Shown here one piece after another: positions 1 to 7,080 of a DNA stretch of 7,080 nucleotides (position 1 is the first letter of the stretch; every line of letters begins with the position of its first letter). The stretch comes from an uncultured Sphingomonadaceae bacterium (lineage in GTDB: Bacteria; Pseudomonadota; Alphaproteobacteria; Sphingomonadales; Sphingomonadaceae): contig CAMLGC010000101.1 in assembly GCA_946479505.1 (NCBI GenBank), positions 1 through 7,080 on the forward strand, given 5' to 3'. The notes below the pieces were generated by a model. The model made no database searches and was not told the origin of the DNA. It was given only the letters and a program-made list of their open reading frames with translations. The translations under genes were made by a program, and so were the position numbers.

Positions 1-254
1 CCAACCCGATCGCCTCGATCTTCGCCTGGACCGGCGGCCTCAAATATCGCGGCAAATTCGACGGCACGCCCGATGTCACCAAATTCGCCGAGACGCTCGA
101 GCGCGTCTGTGTCGAGACGGTCGAGAAGGGCCACATGACCAAGGACCTCGCGATCCTGATCGGTCCCGATCAGCCCTGGATGACCACCGAGCAGTTCTTC
201 GAGGCGATCCGATCGAACCTCGAAGGCGCGATGTCGGCGCAGGGCCTCGGCTGA
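1..254 (+). CDS. icd: NADP-dependent isocitrate dehydrogenase, C-terminal part (5' end outside window)
   Basis: Reading from position 3, 83 codons run to TGA at 252-254. The translation begins NPIASIFAWTGGLKYRGKFD and continues with KFAETLERVCVETVEKG, MTKDLAILIGPDQPW and TTEQFFEAI. This is the conserved end of the homodimeric, eukaryotic-like NADP-isocitrate dehydrogenase found in alphaproteobacteria. The enzyme is cytosolic and oxidatively decarboxylates isocitrate to 2-oxoglutarate in the TCA cycle, producing NADPH. The NPIASIFAWT stretch belongs to the large-domain core, and the LERVCVETVE and MTKDLA segments are typical C-terminal helices of this type. The family is usually about 400 residues long, so roughly 80% of the protein lies upstream of the window. 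The stop is followed after four bases by the start of the next gene, which suggests co-transcription. The call is by recognition of the conserved C-terminus, and the frame is intact with no sign of decay. Confidence 0.93.
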   Translation, partial: NPIASIFAWTGGLKYRGKFDGTPDVTKFAETLERVCVETVEKGHMTKDLAILIGPDQPWMTTEQFFEAIRSNLEGAMSAQGLG

Positions 255-258
255 GCAG

Positions 259-1868
<1,610 letters not shown>

Positions 1869-1872
<4 letters not shown>

Positions 1873-3077
1873 GCTTCGGGCGAGCGCACATGCTCGGGCC
1901 GGAACCCCAGCCCGATCGCCCGTGCTGGCAGCCGGCGCAACAACGGACAACGGGCGAGCAGCCGCAGCGCCAGCGGTGGCTGGTCGAACACCGCATCGTC
2001 GCTCAGCAAGGGCGCGATCACGCGGCCCTGGATCAGCTCCTGCAATCCCTGCGTCAGCCGGGTGGGAAGCATCCGCCGGTCCTGCACCTTGCCGAGCAAC
2101 GGATCGATCTCCTCCCCCGCCGCCATCGGCCCTGCGAGGATATTGGCCGCCGCGACCGCGTCCTGGACGGCGAGGTTGATCCCCACCCCGCCGATCGGCG
2201 ACATCGCATGCGCCGCGTCGCCGATGAACAGCAGCCCCGGCTTATGCCAGCACGTCAGCCGATCGACCGAGACCGTCAGCAATTTGACGTCATCCCAGCT
2301 CGCGATCGCGTCGATGCCGGCCGCCGTCTCCGGCCCCACCGCGGCGACCCGCGCTTTGAAGGCGTCGAGCCCCTCGTCCCGGATCGCCTCGGCGCGGCCC
2401 TTGGGGAAGACGAACGCGCATTGCCAATAGGTCCGCCGGTCGATCAGCACGAAGATGCGCCCCGCCTCGAACACGCCGACCGATTCGTTGTCGGGGGCAA
2501 TCGTTTTGGGAAGCCGGAACCAGAAGACGTCCATTGGTGCGCCGATCGTATCGAGCGGCAGCCCCGAGGCGGCGCGGAGCACCGAATGGCGCCCATCGGC
2601 AGCGATCACCAGCCCGGCCCGCACACTGTCGCCGCCCGCGATCCGCACGCCCGTGGTGCGCCCGCCCTCTTCGATCGTGCCGGTCGCCTCGGCGCAGCGG
2701 CACAAGCGGAAGCCGCGATACCGCCCCGCCACCTCCGCGACGAAATCGAGGAAATCCCATTGCGGCATCAGCGCGATATATGGCGCGACAACGGGAAGAT
2801 GCCGGAAATCGGCCACCGGCACGTCCTCGCCCGCGACGCGGCCGTGGATCACCGGCACCTTCACATGGTCGCGCTTCAGCAACTCGTCGAGCAGCCCCAG
2901 CTCGTGGAAGAGCTGGAGCGTCGAAGGGTGGATCGTGTCGCCGCGAAAATCTCGGAGGAAATCGGCGTGCTTCTCCACCACCACGGTCTCGATGCCGGCA
3001 CGGGCAAAGAGCAGACCGGCGATCATTCCGGCGGGTCCTCCGCCGACGACGCAGAGATCGGACGAAATTTCAGCCAT
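1869..3077 (-). CDS. FAD-dependent monooxygenase / oxidoreductase (group A flavoprotein, FAD_binding_3 type)
   Basis: The 402-residue protein carries the three FAD signatures of the p-hydroxybenzoate-hydroxylase fold. The N-terminal dinucleotide-binding motif VVGGGPAG (Gly12, Gly14, Gly17) is followed by Glu35 at the end of the second strand, which binds the ribose. The DG motif is IAADGRHSVLR, with Asp161 and Gly162. The GD motif is FIGDAAHAMSPIGGVGINLA, with Gly286 and Asp287. Known relatives use NAD(P)H and O2 to hydroxylate aromatic or polyketide-like substrates, or to epoxidise. The substrate cannot be read from the sequence. The length fits single-component enzymes without an extra C-terminal domain. 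The ATG at 3077-3075 puts the first beta strand at residue 6, and no in-frame start lies just upstream. No clear Shine-Dalgarno is visible. Its TAA stop overlaps the TAG of the facing gene. The divergent neighbour, a Kef antiporter, starts 41 bases away. Confidence 0.9.
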
Positions 3078-3118
3078 GGTGGACTGACAAAGGCCGCCGT
3101 GTCTGGCTAAGTGTCTTC
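3078..3118. promoter_or_regulatory. Short divergent intergenic spacer between flavoprotein and Kef genes
   Basis: Only 41 bases separate the two divergent start codons, so any promoters must lie in or reach into the coding sequences. On the plus strand CTGACA at 3084-3089 is one base from the TTGACA -35 consensus. The best -10 at the right distance (GCTAAG, 3106-3111) matches only three of six bases and would place transcription start at about the ATG, giving a leaderless message. No Shine-Dalgarno is seen for either gene. The region is listed because it must contain shared control elements, not because a promoter has been identified. Confidence 0.3.
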
Positions 3119-4915
3119 ATGGCGATCGGGCTCGAAAATAGCGGTTTCAGCGATGCGTTAGTGATCCTCGGCGCGGCTGGGCTGGTGATCCCCGCCTTCG
3201 CGCGGTTCCGGATCAGCCCGGTGATCGGTTTCATTCTGGTCGGTATCCTCGTCGGTCCGGCGGGATTGGGATCGCTCGTCGGGCGCTTTCCCTGGCTCTA
3301 CTATATCACGATCTCCGATACGCATGCGATCGAGCCTTTTGCCGAATTCGGCATCATCCTGCTGCTGTTCTCGATCGGGCTCGAACTGTCGCTGAAACGG
3401 CTCTGGGCGATGCGCCGGCTCGTGTTCGGGCTGGGTGCCGCCGAGCTTCTCGGTGCGGGGCTCATCATCGGGCTCGCGCTGCACCTGATCGGCCAGGACT
3501 GGCCGGGGGCGATCGGGCTCGGACTCGCGCTGGCGCTCTCCTCGACCGCGCTGATCCTGCCGATCGCCGGCACCGCGAGCGCGGTCGGCCGCGCCTCCTT
3601 CTCGATGTTGCTGTTCGAGGACCTTGCGCTGGTGCCGATCATCTTCGCGCTCGGCGCGCTCGCGCCCACTGCGACCGACAGCGGATGGGAGGGGATCGCG
3701 GGCGTCGCAATCCGCGGAGCGATCACCGTGGTTGCGATGTTCGTCGGCGGTCGGATCGTGCTGCCACGCCTGTTCGCGCAGGCGGCGCGGACCAAGAGCC
3801 CCGAGCTGTTCCTCGCCGCCTCGCTGCTGGTGGTGATCGTCGCAAGCCTCGCGACCACCGCGGTCGGGCTGTCGCCGATCGTCGGCGCATTGCTCGCGGG
3901 GCTCATCATCGCCGAAACCGAATACGGCGCCGAGGTCGAGGCGATGACCGAGCCGTTCAAGGGCCTCGCGCTCGGCGTGTTCCTCATCACCGTGGGCATG
4001 AGCCTCGACTTGAGGCTGGTCGCCGCCAACTGGATCGGACTGACCACCGCGGTCGTGGGGGTGGTCGCGGTCAAGACCGCGGTCACCTTCGGGCTGCTCC
4101 GCCTGACCGGGGCCCGCGCGGGCACCGCGGCCGAAGCCGGCGTGCTGATGTCGAGCCCGTCGGAGACGACGCTGATCGTACTCGGCGTTGCGGCGCAGGC
4201 GCAGCTCATCCTGCCTTCGACCGCCGCCTTCTGGCAGACGGTGACCGCGATCGGCCTCACGCTCACGCCGCTCCTCGCCCGCGTCGGCCACGATGCCGCG
4301 CGGCGGCTCGAGCGGCGTCTCGGCCACGACGAGCCGGATGCGGCGGTCGACCCGGAAGGGCCAGGAACGGTGGTGATCGGGTTCGGCCGCGTCGGACGGA
4401 TCGTCACCGACCTGCTCAAGGTTCACGGGCGCAAATACGTCGCAGTGGAGGCGGACATCGACGCGGCGGGCGCGGCGCGGCGCAAGGGCTATGCGGTGGT
4501 GTTCGGCGACGCATCGCGCGCCGAGCTGGTCGACCGGCTCAATCTCGGCCGCGCCGACGCGCTGATCCTGACAATGGACGATCCGGTGCTCTCGGTGCGT
4601 CTCACGCGCCGGGTCCGTGGGTGGGTACCCAATCTGCCGATCATCGCGCGCGCACGCGACACCGCGCATGCCGCCGAGCTCTATCGCGCGGGTGCGACCG
4701 ACGCGGTGCCCGAGACGGTCGAGAGCTCGCTCCAGCTCTCCGAGGCGGTGCTGGTGGATATCGGCGTCGCAATGGGGCCGGTGATCGCCTCCATCCATGA
4801 AAAGCGCGACGAGCTGCGGCGTATCATCAAGGAAGCCGCCGACATGGATCGCGAGCCGCGATTGCGGCGCACCAGGCTTGGCGAAGCAGCGGGGGAACAG
4901 CTCTCCGACATGTGA
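3119..4915 (+). CDS. Kef-type monovalent cation:proton antiporter (CPA2) with RCK/TrkA-N domain
   Basis: This 598-residue inner-membrane protein is close in length to E. coli KefB and KefC (about 600-620). Residues 1-390 form the Na/H-exchanger membrane domain with about 12 hydrophobic helices. Visible Kef motifs include GFILVGILVGPAGLG (37-51), FGIILLLFSIGLELSLKRLW (77-96), ALSSTALILPIA (139-150), LFEDLALVPIIFALG (165-179, with Asp168) and EPFKGLALGVFLITVGMSLD (278-297). Residues about 415-530 are a cytosolic TrkA-N domain with the Rossmann loop GFGRVG (421-426), Glu444 after the second strand, GDASR (463-467) and IIARARD (508-514). The family exchanges K+ for H+ and, in KefB/KefC, is gated by glutathione and its adducts to protect against electrophiles. 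No KefF/KefG partner is present here. ATG 3119 is the first start that fits the family's N-terminus; longer in-frame sequence upstream is antisense to the flavoprotein gene. The gating loop differs from KefC (see findings). Confidence 0.92.
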   Translation: MAIGLENSGFSDALVILGAAGLVIPAFARFRISPVIGFILVGILVGPAGLGSLVGRFPWLYYITISDTHAIEPFAEFGIILLLFSIGLELSLKRLWAMRRLVFGLGAAELLGAGLIIGLALHLIGQDWPGAIGLGLALALSSTALILPIAGTASAVGRASFSMLLFEDLALVPIIFALGALAPTATDSGWEGIAGVAIRGAITVVAMFVGGRIVLPRLFAQAARTKSPELFLAASLLVVIVASLATTAVGLSPIVGALLAGLIIAETEYGAEVEAMTEPFKGLALGVFLITVGMSLDLRLVAANWIGLTTAVVGVVAVKTAVTFGLLRLTGARAGTAAEAGVLMSSPSETTLIVLGVAAQAQLILPSTAAFWQTVTAIGLTLTPLLARVGHDAARRLERRLGHDEPDAAVDPEGPGTVVIGFGRVGRIVTDLLKVHGRKYVAVEADIDAAGAARRKGYAVVFGDASRAELVDRLNLGRADALILTMDDPVLSVRLTRRVRGWVPNLPIIARARDTAHAAELYRAGATDAVPETVESSLQLSEAVLVDIGVAMGPVIASIHEKRDELRRIIKEAADMDREPRLRRTRLGEAAGEQLSDM

Positions 4916-4954
4916 CCGAACGTCCCTGTACCCACGCAGCGATGACGGGTTCGG
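4916..4954 (+). terminator. Possible terminator hairpin after the Kef gene
   Basis: Directly after the TGA stop, CCGAAC at 4916-4921 pairs with GTTCGG at 4949-4954. Three more pairs (GTC 4922-4924 with GAC 4944-4946) extend the stem past a two-base bulge, and CTG 4926-4928 can pair with CAG 4937-4939 inside. The position is right for a terminator. No T-run follows, so this is tentative. Confidence 0.3.
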
Positions 4955-4973
4955 CGCGTCCACTCCGTCTATC

Positions 4974-4999
4974 GGAACGTAACTGGTTTACGGTCCGTT
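4974..4999 (+). promoter_or_regulatory. EcfG-type (general stress response) promoter for the lipoprotein gene
   Basis: GGAAC at 4974-4978 and CGTT at 4996-4999 are separated by exactly 17 bases. This is an exact match to the published consensus for EcfG (ECF15) sigma factors, which control the general stress response of alphaproteobacteria including sphingomonads (GGAAC, 16-17 bases, CGTT). The element sits upstream of a gene on the correct strand. Transcription would be expected to begin around 5005-5010, giving a leader of about 50 bases before ATG 5056. A CGGAAC/GTTCCG inverted pair (4973-4978, 5029-5034) also brackets the region and may be coincidence. The promoter call is inference from the exact match plus position. 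Confidence 0.7.
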
Positions 5000-5045
5000 C
5001 TGCCGTTTCGGCCGGCAGTTCATACCGTGTTCCGATGGAGTAAGT

Positions 5046-5049
5046 GGAG
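5046..5049 (+). promoter_or_regulatory. Shine-Dalgarno that fixes the lipoprotein start
   Basis: GGAG at 5046-5049, within GGAGAG, lies six bases before ATG 5056. An upstream in-frame GTG at 5044 overlaps this site and has no ribosome-binding site of its own, so ATG 5056 is the better start. Confidence 0.8.
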
Positions 5050-5055
5050 AGTATC

Positions 5056-5631
5056 ATGAAATTCCGCACCAGACTTTCGGCGCGCGGTCGCCTGCTTGCC
5101 GCGCTCGGCACCGGCGCGCTGCTGCTTGCCGGGTGCGCGAGCCCAACGCCGTATCAGCCCGCCTCCGGATACGGCTTCAACCGCAACGGCTACAGCGATC
5201 AGCGGATCGAGGATAACCGCTATATGGTGAGCTTCGCCGGCAACTCGCTCACCTCGCGCGAGACCGTCGAGCGCTATTTGCTCTTTCGCTCGGCCGAGCT
5301 CACCGTCCAGCAGGGTTACGACTATTTCATCCTGGTCGACCGCAATACCGACCGCAAGGTCCGCACCTATGTCAACCGCCCGTTCGGCCCCGGCCCCTAC
5401 GGCTATTGGGGGCCATCGTGGCGCTTCTACGGTGCATGGGGGTGGCGGCGCTGGGACCCGTTCCTGGGTGATCCGTTCTTCAACGATTTCGACGTGCGCA
5501 CCGTCGATCGCTACGAGGCGATGGCGGAGATCGTGATGGGCGAAGGTCCGCCGCCCTCGGGCGACGTCCACGCTTTCGACGCGCATGCGGTGATCGCCAA
5601 CCTGGGACCAACGATCCGAGTGCCGCGATAG
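5056..5631 (+). CDS. CC0125-like lipoprotein, probably outer membrane, function unknown
   Basis: The 191-residue protein begins with a lipoprotein signal peptide: basic residues (Lys2, Arg4, Arg6, Arg10, Arg12), a hydrophobic core (13-24) and the lipobox LAGC with Cys27 as the lipidated residue. Ala28 at the +2 position gives no inner-membrane retention signal by the E. coli rule, so outer-membrane placement is likely. The mature part starts with PTPYQP and GYSDQRIEDNRYMVSFAGNS, followed by TSRETVERYLLFRSAELT and GYDYFILVDRNTDRK. This pattern I recognise as the CC0125/CC1285-type lipoprotein of Caulobacter and sphingomonads. The ED-N-R-Y segment plus YLLFRSAELT suggests a small alpha/beta domain that processes no obvious substrate, and no catalytic motif is seen. 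Residues 109-146 are rich in Gly, Trp, Tyr, Phe and Pro. An EcfG-type promoter and a good Shine-Dalgarno precede it, so it is probably induced in stress. It appears monocistronic. Confidence 0.88.
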   Translation: MKFRTRLSARGRLLAALGTGALLLAGCASPTPYQPASGYGFNRNGYSDQRIEDNRYMVSFAGNSLTSRETVERYLLFRSAELTVQQGYDYFILVDRNTDRKVRTYVNRPFGPGPYGYWGPSWRFYGAWGWRRWDPFLGDPFFNDFDVRTVDRYEAMAEIVMGEGPPPSGDVHAFDAHAVIANLGPTIRVPR

Positions 5632-5687
5632 CCGAATCGAGGAAGCGGGCATTGCTGCCGCGGAGTGCTCGCCTCCTTCCACCCGAC

Positions 5688-5717
5688 CGCTCGGCCGACC
5701 TTATTGCCAGCCGAGCG
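5688..5717. terminator. Candidate bidirectional terminator between lipoprotein gene and secA
   Basis: CGCTCGGC at 5688-5695 and GCCGAGCG at 5710-5717 form a perfect eight-base inverted repeat around a 14-base loop. It lies in the 132-base gap between two converging genes, 57 bases past the lipoprotein stop and 47 bases past the secA stop. Neither flank has a T-run. A smaller CGGG-TTT-CCCG hairpin at 5747-5757, seven bases from the secA stop and followed on the minus strand by an AT-rich stretch, is an alternative terminator for secA. The rest of the gap shows no gene. Confidence 0.45.
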
Positions 5718-5763
5718 CTTCGGGATTCTGACTTTCGATAATATGGCGGGTTTCCCGGTGCGC

Positions 5764-7080
5764 CTACAGTGCGCCGTGGCAGTGCTTGTACTTGCGGCCC
5801 GAGCCGCACGGGCACGGTGCATTGCGGCTGACCTGCCCTTCCCATTCGGCCGGGTCCTCGCCGACTGGCGCGTTCGGCTGCGGCATCTGCATCGGCGGAA
5901 GCTGCGTCGTCACCACGCCCAGGGTGCCGCCGTCGATATCGGCGCTGTCGTCGCTCGCGGTGAACGGGTCGAAATGGCTCGTGATGAAATCGGGCAAGTC
6001 GGGGAGCGGCGGCGGCGGGGCCTGCATCTGGAAGCGCGCATGCGCGATGGTGCGCGTCACGTCTTCCCGGATGTTCGCCAGCATGCGTTCGAACAAGGCG
6101 AACGCCTCCGCCTTATACTCGTTGAGCGGGGTCTTCTGCGCATAAGCGCGCAGATGCACGACCTGGCGAAGCGCGTCGAGCGTCGCGAGATGGTCCTTCC
6201 AGTGATGATCGAGATTCTGGAGCAGAATTGATTTCTGCACCTGCGTCCATGTCGCGGGTTCGAGGGTCGCCGCCTTCTCGACGACCGCGCTGTTGGCACG
6301 CTCGAGCACGCGGTTCTCGACCATCTCGATATCGACCGCGTCTTCCTTGAGCCAATCGTCGATTGCGGGCTCCAGATCGAGCAGCTCGGCGAAGCGCGTC
6401 TTCATGCCCTCGGTGTCCCACTGCTCGGGATAGCTCCCCGGGGGACACGCGTCGGCGACGATCGTGTTGACCGTGTCGACGCGCATGTCGTCGACGATCT
6501 CGGTGACATCGTCGGCATCCATGATGTCGGCGCGCTGCTCGTAGATCACCTTGCGCTGATCGTTCATCACGTCGTCATATTCGACGACCTGCTTGCGGAT
6601 ATCGTAATTGCGCGCCTCGACCTTCCTTTGCGCGGTCTCGATTGCCTTGGAGAGCCACTTCGAGCCGATCGCTTCGCCCTCTTCGAGGTTCGATCGCATC
6701 ATTCGCGCGAACAGCGTATCGGGGCCGAAGATGCGCAGCAGATCGTCGTCGAGGCTGAGATAGAAGCGGCTGAGGCCAGGATCACCCTGACGCCCCGAAC
6801 GGCCGCGAAGCTGGTTGTCGATGCGGCGGCTCTCGTGACGCTCGGTGCCGAGCACGAACAGCCCGCCAGCGGCAAGCACCTCCTGCTTCTCGGCTTCGAT
6901 CTCGTGCCGGATGCGCTCGATCGCGGCATCGCGCTCGGCTCCTTCGGGCATTTCGGCGAGCTCGTCCGCCACGCGAAAATCGATGTTGCCGCCGAGCTGG
7001 ATGTCGGTGCCGCGGCCGGCCATGTTGGTCGCGATCGTCACCGCCGACTTGCGACCCGCCTGCGAAACGATGTGCGCCTC
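5764..7080 (-). CDS. secA: Preprotein translocase ATPase SecA, C-terminal part (5' end outside window)
   Basis: The frame is open from the window edge at 7080 to TAG at 5766-5764, giving 438 residues, about half of a typical alphaproteobacterial SecA of roughly 900. It starts inside the second helicase-like nucleotide-binding fold: [20 protein letters not shown] runs into motif V ([11 protein letters not shown]), then motif VI ([20 protein letters not shown]). The helical scaffold and wing regions follow ([37 protein letters not shown], and later [20 protein letters not shown]). A proline- and acid-rich linker then leads to the tail [16 protein letters not shown], a CxCx8CH zinc-binding motif that in known SecA proteins contacts SecB and lipid. 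SecA drives post-translational export of unfolded preproteins through SecYEG using ATP. The GTG at 7041 is an internal valine codon, not the start. Nothing suggests decay. Confidence 0.97.
   Translation of the reverse strand, partial: EAHIVSQAGRKSAVTIATNMAGRGTDIQLGGNIDFRVADELAEMPEGAERDAAIERIRHEIEAEKQEVLAAGGLFVLGTERHESRRIDNQLRGRSGRQGDPGLSRFYLSLDDDLLRIFGPDTLFARMMRSNLEEGEAIGSKWLSKAIETAQRKVEARNYDIRKQVVEYDDVMNDQRKVIYEQRADIMDADDVTEIVDDMRVDTVNTIVADACPPGSYPEQWDTEGMKTRFAELLDLEPAIDDWLKEDAVDIEMVENRVLERANSAVVEKAATLEPATWTQVQKSILLQNLDHHWKDHLATLDALRQVVHLRAYAQKTPLNEYKAEAFALFERMLANIREDVTRTIAHARFQMQAPPPPLPDLPDFITSHFDPFTASDDSADIDGGTLGVVTTQLPPMQMPQPNAPVGEDPAEWEGQVSRNAPCPCGSGRKYKHCHGAL

Noticed and set aside
1890..3110. 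A 406-codon plus-strand open frame opposite the flavoprotein gene
   Set aside because: The translation is rich in Arg, His, Gln and Pro and shows no motif. The minus strand has all three FAD motifs in order.
2534..3118. Long N-terminal extension of the Kef frame
   Set aside because: The extension is Arg/Pro-rich shadow sequence over the flavoprotein gene. The family N-terminus fits ATG 3119.
3158..4963. A 601-codon open frame on the minus strand, antisense to the Kef gene
   Set aside because: The product is full of Arg, Asp, Glu and His in low-complexity order with no recognisable domain, as expected from reading the opposite strand of a GC-rich gene for hydrophobic helices. The plus strand gives a full-length Kef protein.
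5000..5018. CTGCCG/CGGCAG hairpin just after the EcfG -10 box
   Set aside because: The stem straddles the expected transcription start, so only part would be in the RNA. It is short enough to arise by chance in GC-rich DNA.
5665..6231. A 188-codon plus-strand frame running from the intergenic gap into secA
   Set aside because: Most of it is the antisense of the conserved SecA tail, and its start has no ribosome-binding site.

Overview
The window is GC-rich, gene-dense bacterial chromosome. Gene content, codon use and the form of the proteins point to an alphaproteobacterium, most probably a sphingomonad (Sphingomonadales). The evidence is a eukaryotic-like NADP-isocitrate dehydrogenase end, a SecA with a zinc-binding tail, a CC0125-type lipoprotein, and a match to the alphaproteobacterial general-stress (EcfG) promoter. 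This assignment is inference from protein character; no database was searched.

Layout from left to right. Positions 1-254 (+) hold the last 83 residues of NADP-dependent isocitrate dehydrogenase. Four bases later, 259-1872 (+) encodes a two-domain protein: an N-terminal GNAT acetyltransferase fused to a C-terminal carbon-nitrogen hydrolase of the nitrilase superfamily, with an intact Glu-Lys-Cys triad. It meets the next gene tail to tail, and the two stop codons overlap. The next gene, 1869-3077 (-), encodes a 402-residue FAD-dependent monooxygenase-type flavoprotein. A 41-base spacer separates it from the divergent 3119-4915 (+), a 598-residue Kef-type cation/proton antiporter with a C-terminal NAD-binding RCK/TrkA-N domain. 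The 140-base gap 4916-5055 holds a possible terminator, an EcfG-type promoter match (GGAAC-N17-CGTT) and a clear Shine-Dalgarno. These lead into 5056-5631 (+), a 191-residue lipoprotein. A 132-base convergent gap with one perfect inverted repeat separates it from 5764-7080 (-), the C-terminal 438 residues of SecA, whose 5' part lies outside the window.

The genes do not form one pathway. The dehydrogenase and acetyltransferase/nitrilase genes look transcriptionally and perhaps translationally linked. The flavoprotein and Kef antiporter share a very short divergent control region. The lipoprotein appears to be its own stress-controlled unit. secA is housekeeping. I saw no mobile element, CRISPR array, RNA gene, phage gene or defence system. 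The points most worth following are the uncharacterised acetyltransferase-nitrilase fusion behind icd, the EcfG promoter of the lipoprotein, and the altered gating loop of the Kef protein. None of these is a demonstrated new system.
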